Positions 54,440 to 63,066 of a stretch of DNA of 64,000 nt are shown here, in pieces (within the stretch, counting starts at the first letter, position 1; each line of letters begins with the position of its first letter). The notes beneath the pieces are model-generated. The model did not search any database. It was not told where the DNA came from and worked only from the letters and a program-made list of their open reading frames with translations. This stretch comes from Chloroflexota bacterium (GTDB lineage: Bacteria; Chloroflexota; Limnocylindria; Limnocylindrales; CSP1-4): the NCBI GenBank assembly GCA_015478725.1, contig JADMIG010000011.1:1-64000 (forward strand), read 5' to 3'. The translations under genes and the position numbers were made by a program.

Positions 54440-55075
54440 CGCGCCCGCTACGCCTACTACACCTGCACCACGCGCGCCAGGCGAGGGTCAGCCGCGTGCA
54501 ACCAGCCGCGGCTGTCCAAGGCGGAGGTCGAGGCAGCCATCCTGGCCCAGATGACCGAGGCCTACGCGGACACGGGGTTGGTGGGTGCCGCGCTGGAGGA
54601 CGCCGCGGCGGCCGGGCGAACGGCCCAGGCCGAGGCCGAGCAGGCCCGCGAGGGCCTCACGCGGGACGCGGCCGAGCTGCGCCGCAAGCTCGGGCGGTAC
54701 TTCGCCGCGTTCGAGGCGGGCGAGCTCGATGCGCCGCTCGTGCAGTCGCGCCTGGCCGAGCTGCAGGCCCAGCTGGCGGCCATCGAGGCGCGCCTGGCCG
54801 AGACACCGCACCCGGAGGCAGGCTCTCCTGCCGGACCAGTCGAAGCGGCCATCGTGTCGTGGGCGCTCAGTCAGGCGCTCAGTCAGGCCCTCGGACAGGT
54901 CCTGCGGCAGGGACAGCGAGCCCGGACGAAGGCGCTCCTGCGCCTCCTCATCGGCGAGATCCGCGTCATCTCGCCAGCCGACATCCGGCCGACGTACCGG
55001 GTGCCGGCGGCGATTCGCATACCGGACGAGCTGGTAGGGGAGGGTGGACTCGAACCACCGACAGGCGGTGTATAA
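54440..55075 (+). pseudogene. Large serine recombinase remnant (zinc ribbon and coiled-coil part)
   Basis: From about 54440 the plus strand reads RARYAYYTCTTRARRGSAACNQPRL, the zinc-ribbon pattern of large serine integrases, then a long coiled coil (AEAEQAREGLTRDAAELRRK...LAELQAQLAAIEARLAE) and a tail IGEIRVISPADIRPTYRVP. The N-terminal resolvase domain with its catalytic Ser is absent. The last residues (GGLEPPTGGV) are simply the antisense of the tRNA fragment, so the original stop has been lost. Confidence 0.7.
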
Positions 55076-55082
55076 GGCCGCC
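55032..55082 (-). tRNA. 3' half of a tRNA gene (probable attachment site)
   Basis: The minus strand has a T-arm GGTGG-TTCGAGT-CCACC, then CTCCCCT, A and CCA (55032-55034). Before it, GGCGG...CCGCC can form an anticodon stem around a loop containing TTAT (possibly anticodon TAT). No matching 5' acceptor strand (AGGGGAG) or D-arm lies upstream, so only the 3' half is present. This is the typical trace of integration at a tRNA 3' end. Confidence 0.6.
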
Positions 55083-55244
55083 CCATAGCGTCCGCGGGCG
55101 TCCGCAGACTGTTCGTTTACGCACGAACCGGCCATTTGTTCGGGTCCCGTGACCGGGGCCGTGCGCCCCCATTGCTACCGCGGTTGCTACCTCGATGGCC
55201 CCCGTCGACCCCCTGAATCCGCCGGGGCCTTGTGGTCGGGGCGG

Positions 55245-55286
55245 GAGGAGTAGGACCGACACTTTACGGGTGAAGGTTCGAACCGT
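55245..55286. repeat. Dispersed 42-bp repeat, copy 2
   Basis: Partner of 44794-44835 (33 of 42 identical). It lies in the short gap between the tRNA fragment and the YaaC-like pseudogene. No gene is seen in 55083-55335. Confidence 0.55.
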
Positions 55287-55335
55287 CTCGCGGCGTGTCG
55301 GCTGGCGCCTGGCGACGGCAGGGTAAGGATCCTGC

Positions 55336-56372
55336 TCAGAGTGTCAGCGGAGGCACCTCGGGGAACGGCGGGAGCCGCACCGGCTCGCCGAGCAACGCGT
55401 AGAGAACGAGATGTGGCACCGCCTCCACGGCGAGGTCCATCGCCCGCTCTAGCTCGATAGCGGCATAGGAGCCCTGGCGGTCGAGCGCGGCCGCCCACTT
55501 GGCCGGGTGGTAGCGAGCAAGCATGGAAAGGCCGAAGAGCAGCGCCCACCACGTCATCAGCGGTGAAGGAGGCGGCTCCGTGCCGCTGAGCGCCGGCCGC
55601 AGCCACCGGCGACCGACCCAACGATACTGCGGCACGATCTCATCGAGCGCATCCACAGGCCGCCGCATCACGCTCCGATCGCGCAGCAACACGGTGAGCG
55701 ATTCGCCTCCGGCCGTCGGCCGCCAGATGATGTTCTCGCCACCTCCAGAGATCGGCGGCAGCCTGAAGCCTGCATGTGCCGCCGCTGGGTACCCGAGCAG
55801 CAGGTCCTTATGCGTTCTGGGGTCGTAGCCTCGTCCCGATCGAGCGCGAGGCCGATCTGGAGCCACTGCGACCCGTCCATCGAGATCCTCTCCGGGTCAG
55901 GACCTGGCAGGGGCTCGACATACAGCGCCCGCCGCCACTCGCGGCCCCGCAGCATCGGCTTGCTCAGTTCGGGAAGCGACGCCATGAGCGCGCCGAGCGC
56001 CACAGGCTGAGGAAGTCCTGGCGACCCAGTGGCAGCTGCAGCTGCCACAGTCTGGAACCAACCCCCCTCCTTCGGTGAGACTAACCACTCGAACGGATCG
56101 TCAGAACCGACATCGATCGTCAGGCCGTGCTAGAACGCCTGCTCGCTGCCGCGGCTCGCAACGATCGCACGGCCAGCCTGGCTCAGGGCATAGAACAGGG
56201 GCAGCGGGCGGGCGGCGTAGCCCGTCGCCTCGGCGGCGTGCAACAGTTCCTCGAACTGCTGGAGAGCCGCCCGATAGGTGGCGGCGCGCTGCGCGTCGGC
56301 GGTCGCCGCGGCGGGTGGGGCAAAGAGCGACGCCCGCAGCCAGTACAGCACGTTGCTGGTCAAACCAGCCAT
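55336..56372 (-). pseudogene. YaaC-like protein gene, disrupted by nonsense and frameshift
   Basis: Three collinear pieces: MAGLTSNVLYWLRASLFAP...LPLFYALSQAGRAI (56372-56133), then an in-frame TAG at 56130-56132, then HGLTIDVGSDDPFEW...LPELSKPMLRGREWRRALYVEPLPGP...DEATTPERI, then a frame change near 55850 into RTHKDLLLGYPAAAHAGFRLPPI...LMTWWALLFGLSMLARYHPAKWAAAL. The overlap of ERI-R and RTHK suggests a small deletion at a short direct repeat (ACGCATA). Together about 340 aa, the length and motif order I associate with YaaC-like proteins. Confidence 0.6.
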
Positions 56373-56481
56373 GTTGCTCTTCCGCCTACCGATGTCGCCG
56401 GCGGCTCGCGGAGGGGAAGCGGCCGTGGCGGCTGCGAGCGCTTGTGATCTGCGGCCCGTCGCCCAGGCTGAATCGGGGTCT

Positions 56482-57389
56482 TCACTGCTGTTGGTACGCC
56501 CGGCAGAGGAGGTGGCCCCAGTACTGATCGCCCGTGTCCCACACTTCGAACGGCGTCGCGGCGTTCCCGAGCCGGCCTGTGCACACGATCGAGTCGTCGA
56601 GGGGCACGTCGGTAGCCAGTTCCCAGTTGCCACCGATAGCCAAGTGGTTGTTCTCGACCCAGTAGTCGGCGCAGATGGCCGAGGCGTCTTGGAGGACAAG
56701 GACGGCGTCGCCGTCCTTGAGGCGGACTCCGCACCACCCCGTAGCAATCGCGCCGGGTGTGCGCTGGGTCAACTGTTGCGTCGACACAGGCGATGCCCCG
56801 TTAGAGGGGGCCGGAGAGGGAGCGCTCGTTGGGATGGCGGTCGCCGCGGACGTCGCGGCCACCGATGCAGCGGCACTAGCGGGTGCCGGTGAGACCCTCG
56901 AAGCGGCGATCGATGGCGTCAGGCCCGGTGCGGGCGGGAATAACCCCGACGTCGAAGCGGACGGAGAGCCCGCACTGAGCCGCCAAGCGGTGCCAGTCCA
57001 GCGCCAGTACCACCAGCCGCCTGTAACGAAGAACGCCCCCCGCGCCTGATAGATCGGCACGCCGCCGCGCAGCAGGGTCTCCTCGATGGTGCCCCTGTCC
57101 CCGGTTACTTCTCCGCAGATACCTCCAGCGTTGCACCCTTGCCGAAGCCGTAGGCAACGTTCGCCTGCGGCGCGAAACAATCCGCGAGCGCGCAGTGGGC
57201 CTCGCCGCTGTCGACATACGTGTATGCCTGTGCGAAGTCCCCGGACAGCACAGCGCTATCGAACGCTCGCGCGGTGACTACCAGGGAGGCCTGCGGACTT
57301 GGCGGCGTCGCAGAAGCGGCAGAGCCGCACCCGGCGAGGGCCGCGAGCAGTAGGACCACGAGTGCTGTCCGGTAGCCCGCTGCAGGCAT
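56482..57389 (-). pseudogene. Putative secreted lipoprotein split by a frameshift near 57110
   Basis: The first part (57389-57105) has a lipoprotein signal MPAAGYRTALVVLLLAALAGCGS and reads to a stop after EVSAEK. The second frame (from about 57125) continues GEVTGDRGTIEETLLRGGVPIYQARGAFFVTGGWWYWRW, an Ala/Ser/Pro linker, and a Trp-rich end with four cysteines. The frames join smoothly at SAE-EVTGD, so one 300-residue lipoprotein with a one-base change is more likely than two genes. No family recognised. Confidence 0.5.
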
Positions 57390-57888
57390 GCCCACGGCTC
57401 CATCGTGTGTCCGACGATAGCACGCGGGTACGTCCCGAAAGGGCTGTCTTGTCACACTTGTGCGGCGGTCTTGGCGGATCCGGGCCGGTCCATTCGGGAT
57501 CGGGCCGTTCGTGCCGATGATGGTCAGCAGCCGTTCCGGCCTCGCCCAAACGGTGACCGAACGCATCCGGGGTGGACCAAAGTCCGAGGTGGGTAGGCAA
57601 TGATGCCCATTGACACCGCAGAGACCGGGGGGGTATCGTCCGACACAAAGAGGCCGTAGCCCACTTGCCCCGGATCGCTGTTGCCATCGCAAGCTGAGGT
57701 AGGGGTGCTCGCCTGCCTTACAACCTCAGCGCCCCCGAACCGAGACGGTCGCGAGACAGCTCCGGGGTACGGTGGCGACGAGCGTGCGACGACCGAAGGG
57801 GGGTGAGCCAAGGACTTTCACCATCGGTCCCTGCTGGCGCCGGTTCAAGCCGGGGGACTTCCCTGTACAAGCCGGCAAAGGAGAAACG
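57390..57888. other. Intergenic stretch without recognisable genes
   Basis: About 500 nt between divergent genes. No supported coding frame. It must contain the promoters of the minus-strand lipoprotein gene and the plus-strand secreted protein gene; I see no clear palindrome. Confidence 0.5.
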
Positions 57889-58458
57889 ATGCCGATCTTG
57901 AAGTGGGCCCGCAGGTTGGTGATCTGTTTAGTGGCGGCGTCTATCGCGCTGCCAATCGTTGCCGCTCCGGCATTCGCCAAGACATCACCGACGCCGACGT
58001 CGGTCACGATCACGGTCGCGCTCGAGCTCGACTGCTCGTCTGTTCCGAACACGCCCGATGCGCGGAAGGCGTTGAAAGACAACGGGCTCTGCGGCTTCTC
58101 GAAGAAGGGCGGCGGGATCACGCCGTACACGACCGTCTCCGGCACCTGCGGGACTCTCAGCCTGCTCTTGTTCGACGCCGGCGGCGGCTGGATGCAATGG
58201 AAGGCCGAGATCACGTCGAGCCTTGGGCCATTCGTCTTTGCCAGCTACGGAGGCAGCTGGAACAACTGGTGGGGAGGGTTTGGTCCGGTCGGCCGCAGCT
58301 ACGGCCCGGGCTTGACCTCGGATTGGCTCGACATCTTCGGGATCCTCACCGCGCCGGGCTATGTCACCGGGCAGATCAACTGGGCCCAGGACACCCTGTG
58401 GTGGGGAGGAACCTGCAGGAACGACGCCGTGGTGGGAGCTTCGACCAACGTGACCTAA
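57889..58458 (+). CDS. Secreted protein of unknown function
   Basis: A 189-aa protein with a clear Sec signal peptide (KWARRLVICLVAASIALPIVAAPAFA, cleavage after AFA). The mature part is Gly/Trp-rich with paired cysteines (LDCSSV, GLCGF, GTCGT, GGTCRND) and a WNNWWGGFGP segment, suggesting a small beta-rich exported domain. AAAGGAG lies 5 nt before the ATG. No family recognised. Cargo of the putative element. Confidence 0.75.
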   Translation: MPILKWARRLVICLVAASIALPIVAAPAFAKTSPTPTSVTITVALELDCSSVPNTPDARKALKDNGLCGFSKKGGGITPYTTVSGTCGTLSLLLFDAGGGWMQWKAEITSSLGPFVFASYGGSWNNWWGGFGPVGRSYGPGLTSDWLDIFGILTAPGYVTGQINWAQDTLWWGGTCRNDAVVGASTNVT

Positions 58459-58537
58459 CTCACATACCACGGGCTTTCTGCCATCGGCTGGCACCCGTCT
58501 CTCTGGGAAGCCGGCCGAGGCTCAATATGGTGCATCC

Positions 58538-59173
58538 ATGTGGCACTGGACGGAGGCATACAGCCAAGCCGCCGGGTTCGCGACCTGGGTCCTGAAACGA
58601 GATGGGCTCAGAGTCCCCCCGTTCGACGTGCACCCACCGGGCGACCGTGTCCTGCGGTCGCTTGGGCTTGACGAGGCCGCCTGGGGCGCGTGGATCGAGG
58701 CAATCGTGCGGGCCGAGGATCGATCCGCCGAGGCGATGTCAGCGATCGACCTCCGCCTGATCACGCCGCGTGAGCGGCGTGATCTCAAGGAGCTCTACGA
58801 CCGGTGCAGTCCGGTCGCGTCCTGGGTCGGCGACGCGCACATCCTGAGCACGCTCGAGGGCCTTTGGGGAACATATCAGCCTATCGGCGAGGCTTGGGCG
58901 CGGACGATATCGTCCACCAGGCGGCACTCCCGCATCTCGGCTGGCCAGGAGCGGCGGCTGTGGCGCCAGTTGCAACCGTTTCACGACCGGCTGCCGACGC
59001 TGCACGTGTACCTCGTCGACTATGTGCAACTCGTCGCCTTGCCCATTCCGCCGATCTCCTGCGTGGTCGGCATCGGCGCGCCCGATCCTGAAGGCCGCGC
59101 CTACGTCGACCTTGTCACCGCGGCGGCCGGCGAACTCGCGACCATCCAACGAAGGGGCGCTTCGACCTCTTAG
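58538..59173 (+). CDS. Hypothetical protein (211 aa)
   Basis: A soluble protein starting MWHWTEAYSQAAGFATWVLKRDGLRVPPFDV, helical in the middle (ERRDLKELYDRC, GQERRLWRQLQPFHDRL) with a C-terminal segment PPISCVVGIGAPDPEGRAYVDLV that looks like a beta-hairpin. No known domain. Coding-like composition over the whole length and an 80-nt gap after the secreted protein gene suggest co-transcription. Confidence 0.65.
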   Translation: MWHWTEAYSQAAGFATWVLKRDGLRVPPFDVHPPGDRVLRSLGLDEAAWGAWIEAIVRAEDRSAEAMSAIDLRLITPRERRDLKELYDRCSPVASWVGDAHILSTLEGLWGTYQPIGEAWARTISSTRRHSRISAGQERRLWRQLQPFHDRLPTLHVYLVDYVQLVALPIPPISCVVGIGAPDPEGRAYVDLVTAAAGELATIQRRGASTS

Positions 59174-59281
59174 GGCTCCTGCGGCGCACCGGCTGCTCGT
59201 GTGCGCCGACGCCGGCGGGTCCAACCGGGTCCGAAAGCCCAAGCACCATGCGTGCACGGTGCCATCCGCCTCCGAAAAAGA

Positions 59282-59335
59282 CCTCATTTCGGAGCGGTTC
59301 GAGCGGGTTTCCTCCGCCGCACGAATCAGGGGCCG
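59282..59335. repeat. Dispersed 54-bp repeat, copy 2
   Basis: Partner of 53675-53728 (41 of 54 identical). It lies in the otherwise empty gap 59174-59502. A short GTCCC-TTTTT-GGGAC hairpin follows at 59344-59358. Confidence 0.5.
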
Positions 59336-59502
59336 GATCGGAGGTCCCTTTTTGGGACGGCCACTCCGGGGTCACCATCGTCGAGGACGCGGGAGACAAG
59401 GTGCAACGGTGAGCCCGCCAGATTCGGCCCCTGCCGCGCCGGACGATGGCGGGTGGACGTGTCGCGGTCCTGACGGCGCGGGGCGCCCGTCGGAGGCCGT
59501 GC

Positions 59503-61419
59503 TCACGCTCGACGCGGGGACGCGCGCGGCGGCGCCGGCCGGGTGAGCGGCGGGAGCCCCTCCGCGGCCTGCGCAGCCTGGAGGACCGCGTCCACCGCCG
59601 AGCTTCCCCAGGCGACCAGCCGATCAGGCCACCACCCATGGCCGGCGCGATCCTCGTACCACCGCCGGGTCTTCGTCTCGTAAACGGGGTCGGGCTTCGA
59701 TAGGTTGGGTAGCCCGGTGCGCGCGGCGATGGCGCGGGCGAGGTCGCCGGGGATCCCGCGCTGGAACCGGGAGGTGCCCGTCTCCTCTTCGTACGGCTCG
59801 CTCCGCTGGGTCAGGCAACCCGCGGCCACGAGGGTGTCGAGGACGGACTCCTCGGGCCGCGTCGTGAGGCGCCGGTAGAGGGCCTGTCGCGCCTCGGCGG
59901 CCCTGCTCCGCTCGCCGGCCTGCCGCCGCTCGCCGGCCTCCTGCTGGGCTTGCGCCTGGCGAGCGCCCTGCCGCCGCGCCTCAACGGTCTCGGTGAGGGC
60001 GCGGAGTGGGCCGAGCACCGCGTTCTCGACCGGGGTGGCAAGCTCGGCGAGGGCCGGGCGATTGCGAGCCCCCACGACCTTCTTGCGCAGGGGCCGCGCC
60101 GCGCCGAACGCCCCTCCCTTCGTGTCGCGCTCGGCGGGCGTGAGATCCTTCCGAGGCGCCGTGTCCACGGCGTAGTCAATCCTGTCGAGGAGCACCTGGC
60201 GCGCCGCGGACAGCGCCACGGTCTCGTCGACATCAGCCCGCTCGATCACCGCCTGCTGTCCAGCCTGCACTGCCAGCCGGGAGCGAGCATCGGCCAGGAC
60301 CCCGCTGGCGGCGGCCGCGGCAGGCCCGACCGTCCGCTCGAAGACGAGCGGCCAGTCGTCCACGACGAGTCCCGCCCGGGTAGCGGTGACGAGCAGATAG
60401 TCCGCCGCGGTCGCGACCACCGCGGCGACGAGGTCGGTGGGCAGCGTCGCCGAGCGACCGAGGACCAGCCGGCTCACCGCCTCCACGTCGATGAGCTGCC
60501 AGCCCCGCTCGGTCAGGCAGTTCTGCAGGAGGGTGCGGAGCCCGCGACGAGCGTCGGCGGCGAGATCGGCCGCGGGCGGGGTGAGGTCCGGGCCGACCAC
60601 TGGCAGCACGACCCGGGCGAGCGCCGCGGCGACGAGGTCGAGATCCCGGACGACCGGAGCGAGCGGCGCCGTGTCGAGCACGACCGAACGACGCAGGTAG
60701 GCGTCGGGCAGGAGCCCGAGATCGCGCTCGGCATTGAGGGTGACGATCACCGTCGCCTGGATGTCGAGCTCGCCATCCTCGCTCTGGTACCGCGACACCC
60801 CCTCGAGATAGGCGAACACGGCCCCCCGCTGTTCGGGGCTCGCCTTGTCGAACTCGTCGAACATGACGAGCGGCAGGGAGAGCAGCGGGCTCGGCACGAT
60901 CTCCCAGGACGCCGGGCCGGTCTGCACCCGCCGGCCGAGCAGGCTGCCCGGCTTCTCCCGCATGAGGAGGCGGCGGGTGGCGATGGGATCGAGCCCGAAC
61001 CGCCGGGCGGCGAGCGTGCCGAGGAGCGTCTTGCCACTCTTCGTCGGACCGAGGAGGATGAAGGCCGGCCAGTTGCTCGGATAGACATCCCGCAGGGCGC
61101 GCCGGGCGACCACCGCGTCCTCGATCAGCCGGAGCATGGCCCGGTGCTCCGCCGGGAGGGTGTCGAGGCTGGCGATCGACGCCGTCGGTTCGGGGACCGT
61201 GGCGGCCAGAGCGGCCCGCTTGCCGGCCCCGGTGAGGGTCCAGCTGCCCCGCGTCCGCTGTTCGACGAGGCCCCGCTCGCGGAGGCGGCCGAGCCACAGC
61301 TGGACGGTCCGAACGGGAACCGCGAGGGCGGCCGCGAGTGCTTGGCTGTGGGCCGGACCCGCGAGGAGCAGGCGCAACAGCGGAGCGTCGCGGGTCGCTT
61401 CCACGGCCGGCTCAGCCAT
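59503..61419 (-). CDS. Winged-helix AAA+ ATPase of an integrative element
   Basis: A 638-aa protein. An N-terminal winged-helix domain (residues 8-70; SQALAAALAVPVRTVQLWLGRLRERGLVEQ) is followed by an AAA+ core with Walker A GPTKSGKT (124-131), Walker B LVMFDEFDK (about 184-192), sensor-1-like IVTLNAE (about 225-231) and candidate arginine-finger YLRRS (about 241). A C-terminal region has a long Arg/Gln/Ala coiled coil (about 500-560) and a conserved end DPVYETKTRRW...LVAWGSSAVDAV. It overlaps the HTH gene by 8 nt. Possible replication, partition or DNA-remodelling ATPase; no named family recognised. Confidence 0.8.
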   Translation of the reverse strand: MAEPAVEATRDAPLLRLLLAGPAHSQALAAALAVPVRTVQLWLGRLRERGLVEQRTRGSWTLTGAGKRAALAATVPEPTASIASLDTLPAEHRAMLRLIEDAVVARRALRDVYPSNWPAFILLGPTKSGKTLLGTLAARRFGLDPIATRRLLMREKPGSLLGRRVQTGPASWEIVPSPLLSLPLVMFDEFDKASPEQRGAVFAYLEGVSRYQSEDGELDIQATVIVTLNAERDLGLLPDAYLRRSVVLDTAPLAPVVRDLDLVAAALARVVLPVVGPDLTPPAADLAADARRGLRTLLQNCLTERGWQLIDVEAVSRLVLGRSATLPTDLVAAVVATAADYLLVTATRAGLVVDDWPLVFERTVGPAAAAASGVLADARSRLAVQAGQQAVIERADVDETVALSAARQVLLDRIDYAVDTAPRKDLTPAERDTKGGAFGAARPLRKKVVGARNRPALAELATPVENAVLGPLRALTETVEARRQGARQAQAQQEAGERRQAGERSRAAEARQALYRRLTTRPEESVLDTLVAAGCLTQRSEPYEEETGTSRFQRGIPGDLARAIAARTGLPNLSKPDPVYETKTRRWYEDRAGHGWWPDRLVAWGSSAVDAVLQAAQAAEGLPPLTRPAPPRASPRRA

Positions 61420-62128
61420 TGCGTGAGACCGGCCGGGCCGCTGCGCGAACCGGCATCGAGGCGGCGCGAACCGGTCCCGCTGTTGCGCGAGCACCGCCGG
61501 CCGCACGCTCCCGTGGGTTCCGCCCGTTGCGCGAAGCTGCCCCGGGGCCGACGAGGGAGGGGGAGGGGGTGCCAGCGACCCCTCCTCCGGCCGGCCCGCG
61601 GTCCGCGGCCACCAGCCGGGCCAGCGTGGTGGTCCCGACGCCGAGCCGACGCGTGGTCTGGCGGTGCGAGAGGCGCCCGGCGGCGAGCTCGGCACGGACG
61701 TGGGGCCAGCGGCGCTCGAACCCGGGACGTGTGGTCACCGTCGGGAGCCTCTGGGCGTCCGCGATCGCCTCGACGGTCAGCCCGCTTGCCGGCGCTGTGG
61801 AGACGGTCGGGCGGCGGGCATGGAAGCTGCCCTCCCTTGATGCGGCCGCCCCGGGCGTCTCGATCGCCGGGACGGCCGCGATAAAGTCCGCGATCGATCC
61901 GGCCGCGACCAATCGACGCCTCCCGATCTTGATCGAGCGCAACCGACCGGCACCGATCTCGTCATAGAGGCGCGAGCGGCCGATGCCGAGCGCGCTTGCG
62001 GCCTCGTCGATGCTCAGTAGCCGATCGGGCACGGTGCCGAACGGAGCGGACTCGGTGACGGCGGCCCGGATCGCGGCCACCAGCTCCTCGATGGCGGTCC
62101 GAATGGCAACCTCGTGGTCAGGGGTCAT
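61412..62128 (-). CDS. Excisionase-like HTH protein with second HTH region
   Basis: A 238-aa protein. Residues about 37-85 form a MerR/excisionase-type HTH (LLSIDEAASALGIGRSRLYDEIGAGRLRSIKIGRRRLV). A second HTH-like region near 140-170 (AELAAGRLSHRQTTRRLGVGTTTLARLV) resembles resolvase-type HTHs. The C-terminal 60 residues are disordered and basic. Overlaps both neighbours (ATGA upstream, 8 nt with the ATPase). Probably controls excision and/or transcription of the element. Confidence 0.8.
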   Translation of the reverse strand: MTPDHEVAIRTAIEELVAAIRAAVTESAPFGTVPDRLLSIDEAASALGIGRSRLYDEIGAGRLRSIKIGRRRLVAAGSIADFIAAVPAIETPGAAASREGSFHARRPTVSTAPASGLTVEAIADAQRLPTVTTRPGFERRWPHVRAELAAGRLSHRQTTRRLGVGTTTLARLVAADRGPAGGGVAGTPSPSLVGPGAASRNGRNPRERAAGGARATAGPVRAASMPVRAAARPVSRNG

Positions 62129-62325
62129 CGTTCGCGCTCGCCTGCATCGACGATGAACGCCGGACGCCCTCGGCCAGCCGCGCCGTGAGCCCGGCGCCAG
62201 GCCCTTTCGATAGCCTCGACGGGGAGGGCCGCGGCCTCGTGCCGCGGCGCACGGAAGTCTCGTCGAGCCAGCTCGCTGAGCTTCGCTCCGGCGTCGTTCG
62301 GGATCGCGATCGTCAATCTGCGCAT
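62125..62325 (-). CDS. Small ribbon-helix-helix-like protein
   Basis: A 66-aa protein starting MRRLTIAIPNDAGAKLSELARRDFRAPRHEAAALPVEAIERAW, a beta strand followed by two helices as in Arc/CopG repressors, with a short tail. Stop overlaps the next gene (ATGA). Likely a DNA-binding regulator or partition accessory of the element. The ATG at 62325 places the strand at the N-terminus as expected. Confidence 0.6.
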   Translation of the reverse strand: MRRLTIAIPNDAGAKLSELARRDFRAPRHEAAALPVEAIERAWRRAHGAAGRGRPAFIVDAGERER

Positions 62326-62394
62326 GGTGAGAGCGAGCGTGGCAGACGACCTCGTCCCCCGGAAGGGGCGCAATCTGGGGCGGAAACCCCTCTC

Positions 62395-63066
62395 TTATTC
62401 CGGTAGCTCGCCGCGGTGGCGCCTGCGCACGAGGCGGCGCAAGTGGTCAGGATCGATCCCGACGGTCCCGTCGAACGCCCCGAAGTGATCGGCCACGTGA
62501 GGAATGGTCTTGGGCTCCTCCGCCAAGCGGTTGGCTGACTCCCAACGCTCGTCGAAGAGCCGCCGCGTCCACCCTGGCCGGCCGGGTTTTCGTGGCGCCA
62601 GTCCTGCGGCGGCCTGATCGGATAGACCCCGCGGAGCGTTAGCGTCGGCGCTCAAGCGCCGATCGACCAGCTCGTCGAGAACCTCTCGCTCGGTAACCGC
62701 GGCAAGGATCGCCCGGGGGTCCGTCCGTTGTTCCCAGGCCAGACCCGACCAGGCCTCGGCAATCCGACCCTGGCGGACGTCGTCAGCGAGGTCGGGCCGT
62801 TGACGCTGGGCCTCGAGCAACGCCCTGGCCATGGCAACGGCCTCCCCGCTCCGGAGCTCGCGCTGTCCTGGCGCCAGCGCCGCGACGAGCCGGCGCTCGA
62901 ACGGGCTCGACTCGGGGACATTCCACCAGACGTCCATGTATGCGACGCCGAAGGCGCCGCTGCGCCACGCCACCGGTGGCACCTCCATCCCCTCGCGAGC
63001 CGCCTGCTCGAGCCACTCCGGCGGCCATTCGTCGGGCGACGGCCCACGGATCTCCTGCTCGCTCAT
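62395..63066 (-). CDS. Hypothetical element protein (223 aa)
   Basis: Starts MSEQEIRGPSPDEWPPEWLEQAAREGMEVPP and has a Trp-rich first third (AYMDVWWNVPESS), a helical middle (GQRELRSGEAVAMARALLEAQRQRPDLADDV) and a basic end (HLRRLVRRRHRGELPE). No domain recognised. It overlaps the integrase stop by 4 nt (ATGA), so it is translated with the integrase and may assist recombination. Confidence 0.7.
   Translation of the reverse strand: MSEQEIRGPSPDEWPPEWLEQAAREGMEVPPVAWRSGAFGVAYMDVWWNVPESSPFERRLVAALAPGQRELRSGEAVAMARALLEAQRQRPDLADDVRQGRIAEAWSGLAWEQRTDPRAILAAVTEREVLDELVDRRLSADANAPRGLSDQAAAGLAPRKPGRPGWTRRLFDERWESANRLAEEPKTIPHVADHFGAFDGTVGIDPDHLRRLVRRRHRGELPE

Noticed and set aside
55040-55075. Protein tail GGLEPPTGGV at the end of the recombinase frame
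   Set aside because: It is the antisense of the tRNA T-arm and acceptor sequence, a common artefact of reading through a tRNA.
59344-59358. GTCCC-TTTTT-GGGAC hairpin as a terminator
   Set aside because: The stem is only 5 bp and the T run is in the loop, not after the stem.
59950-61884. A plus-strand frame of 644 codons opposite the AAA+ ATPase
   Set aside because: Antisense shadow; the minus strand has intact Walker motifs.
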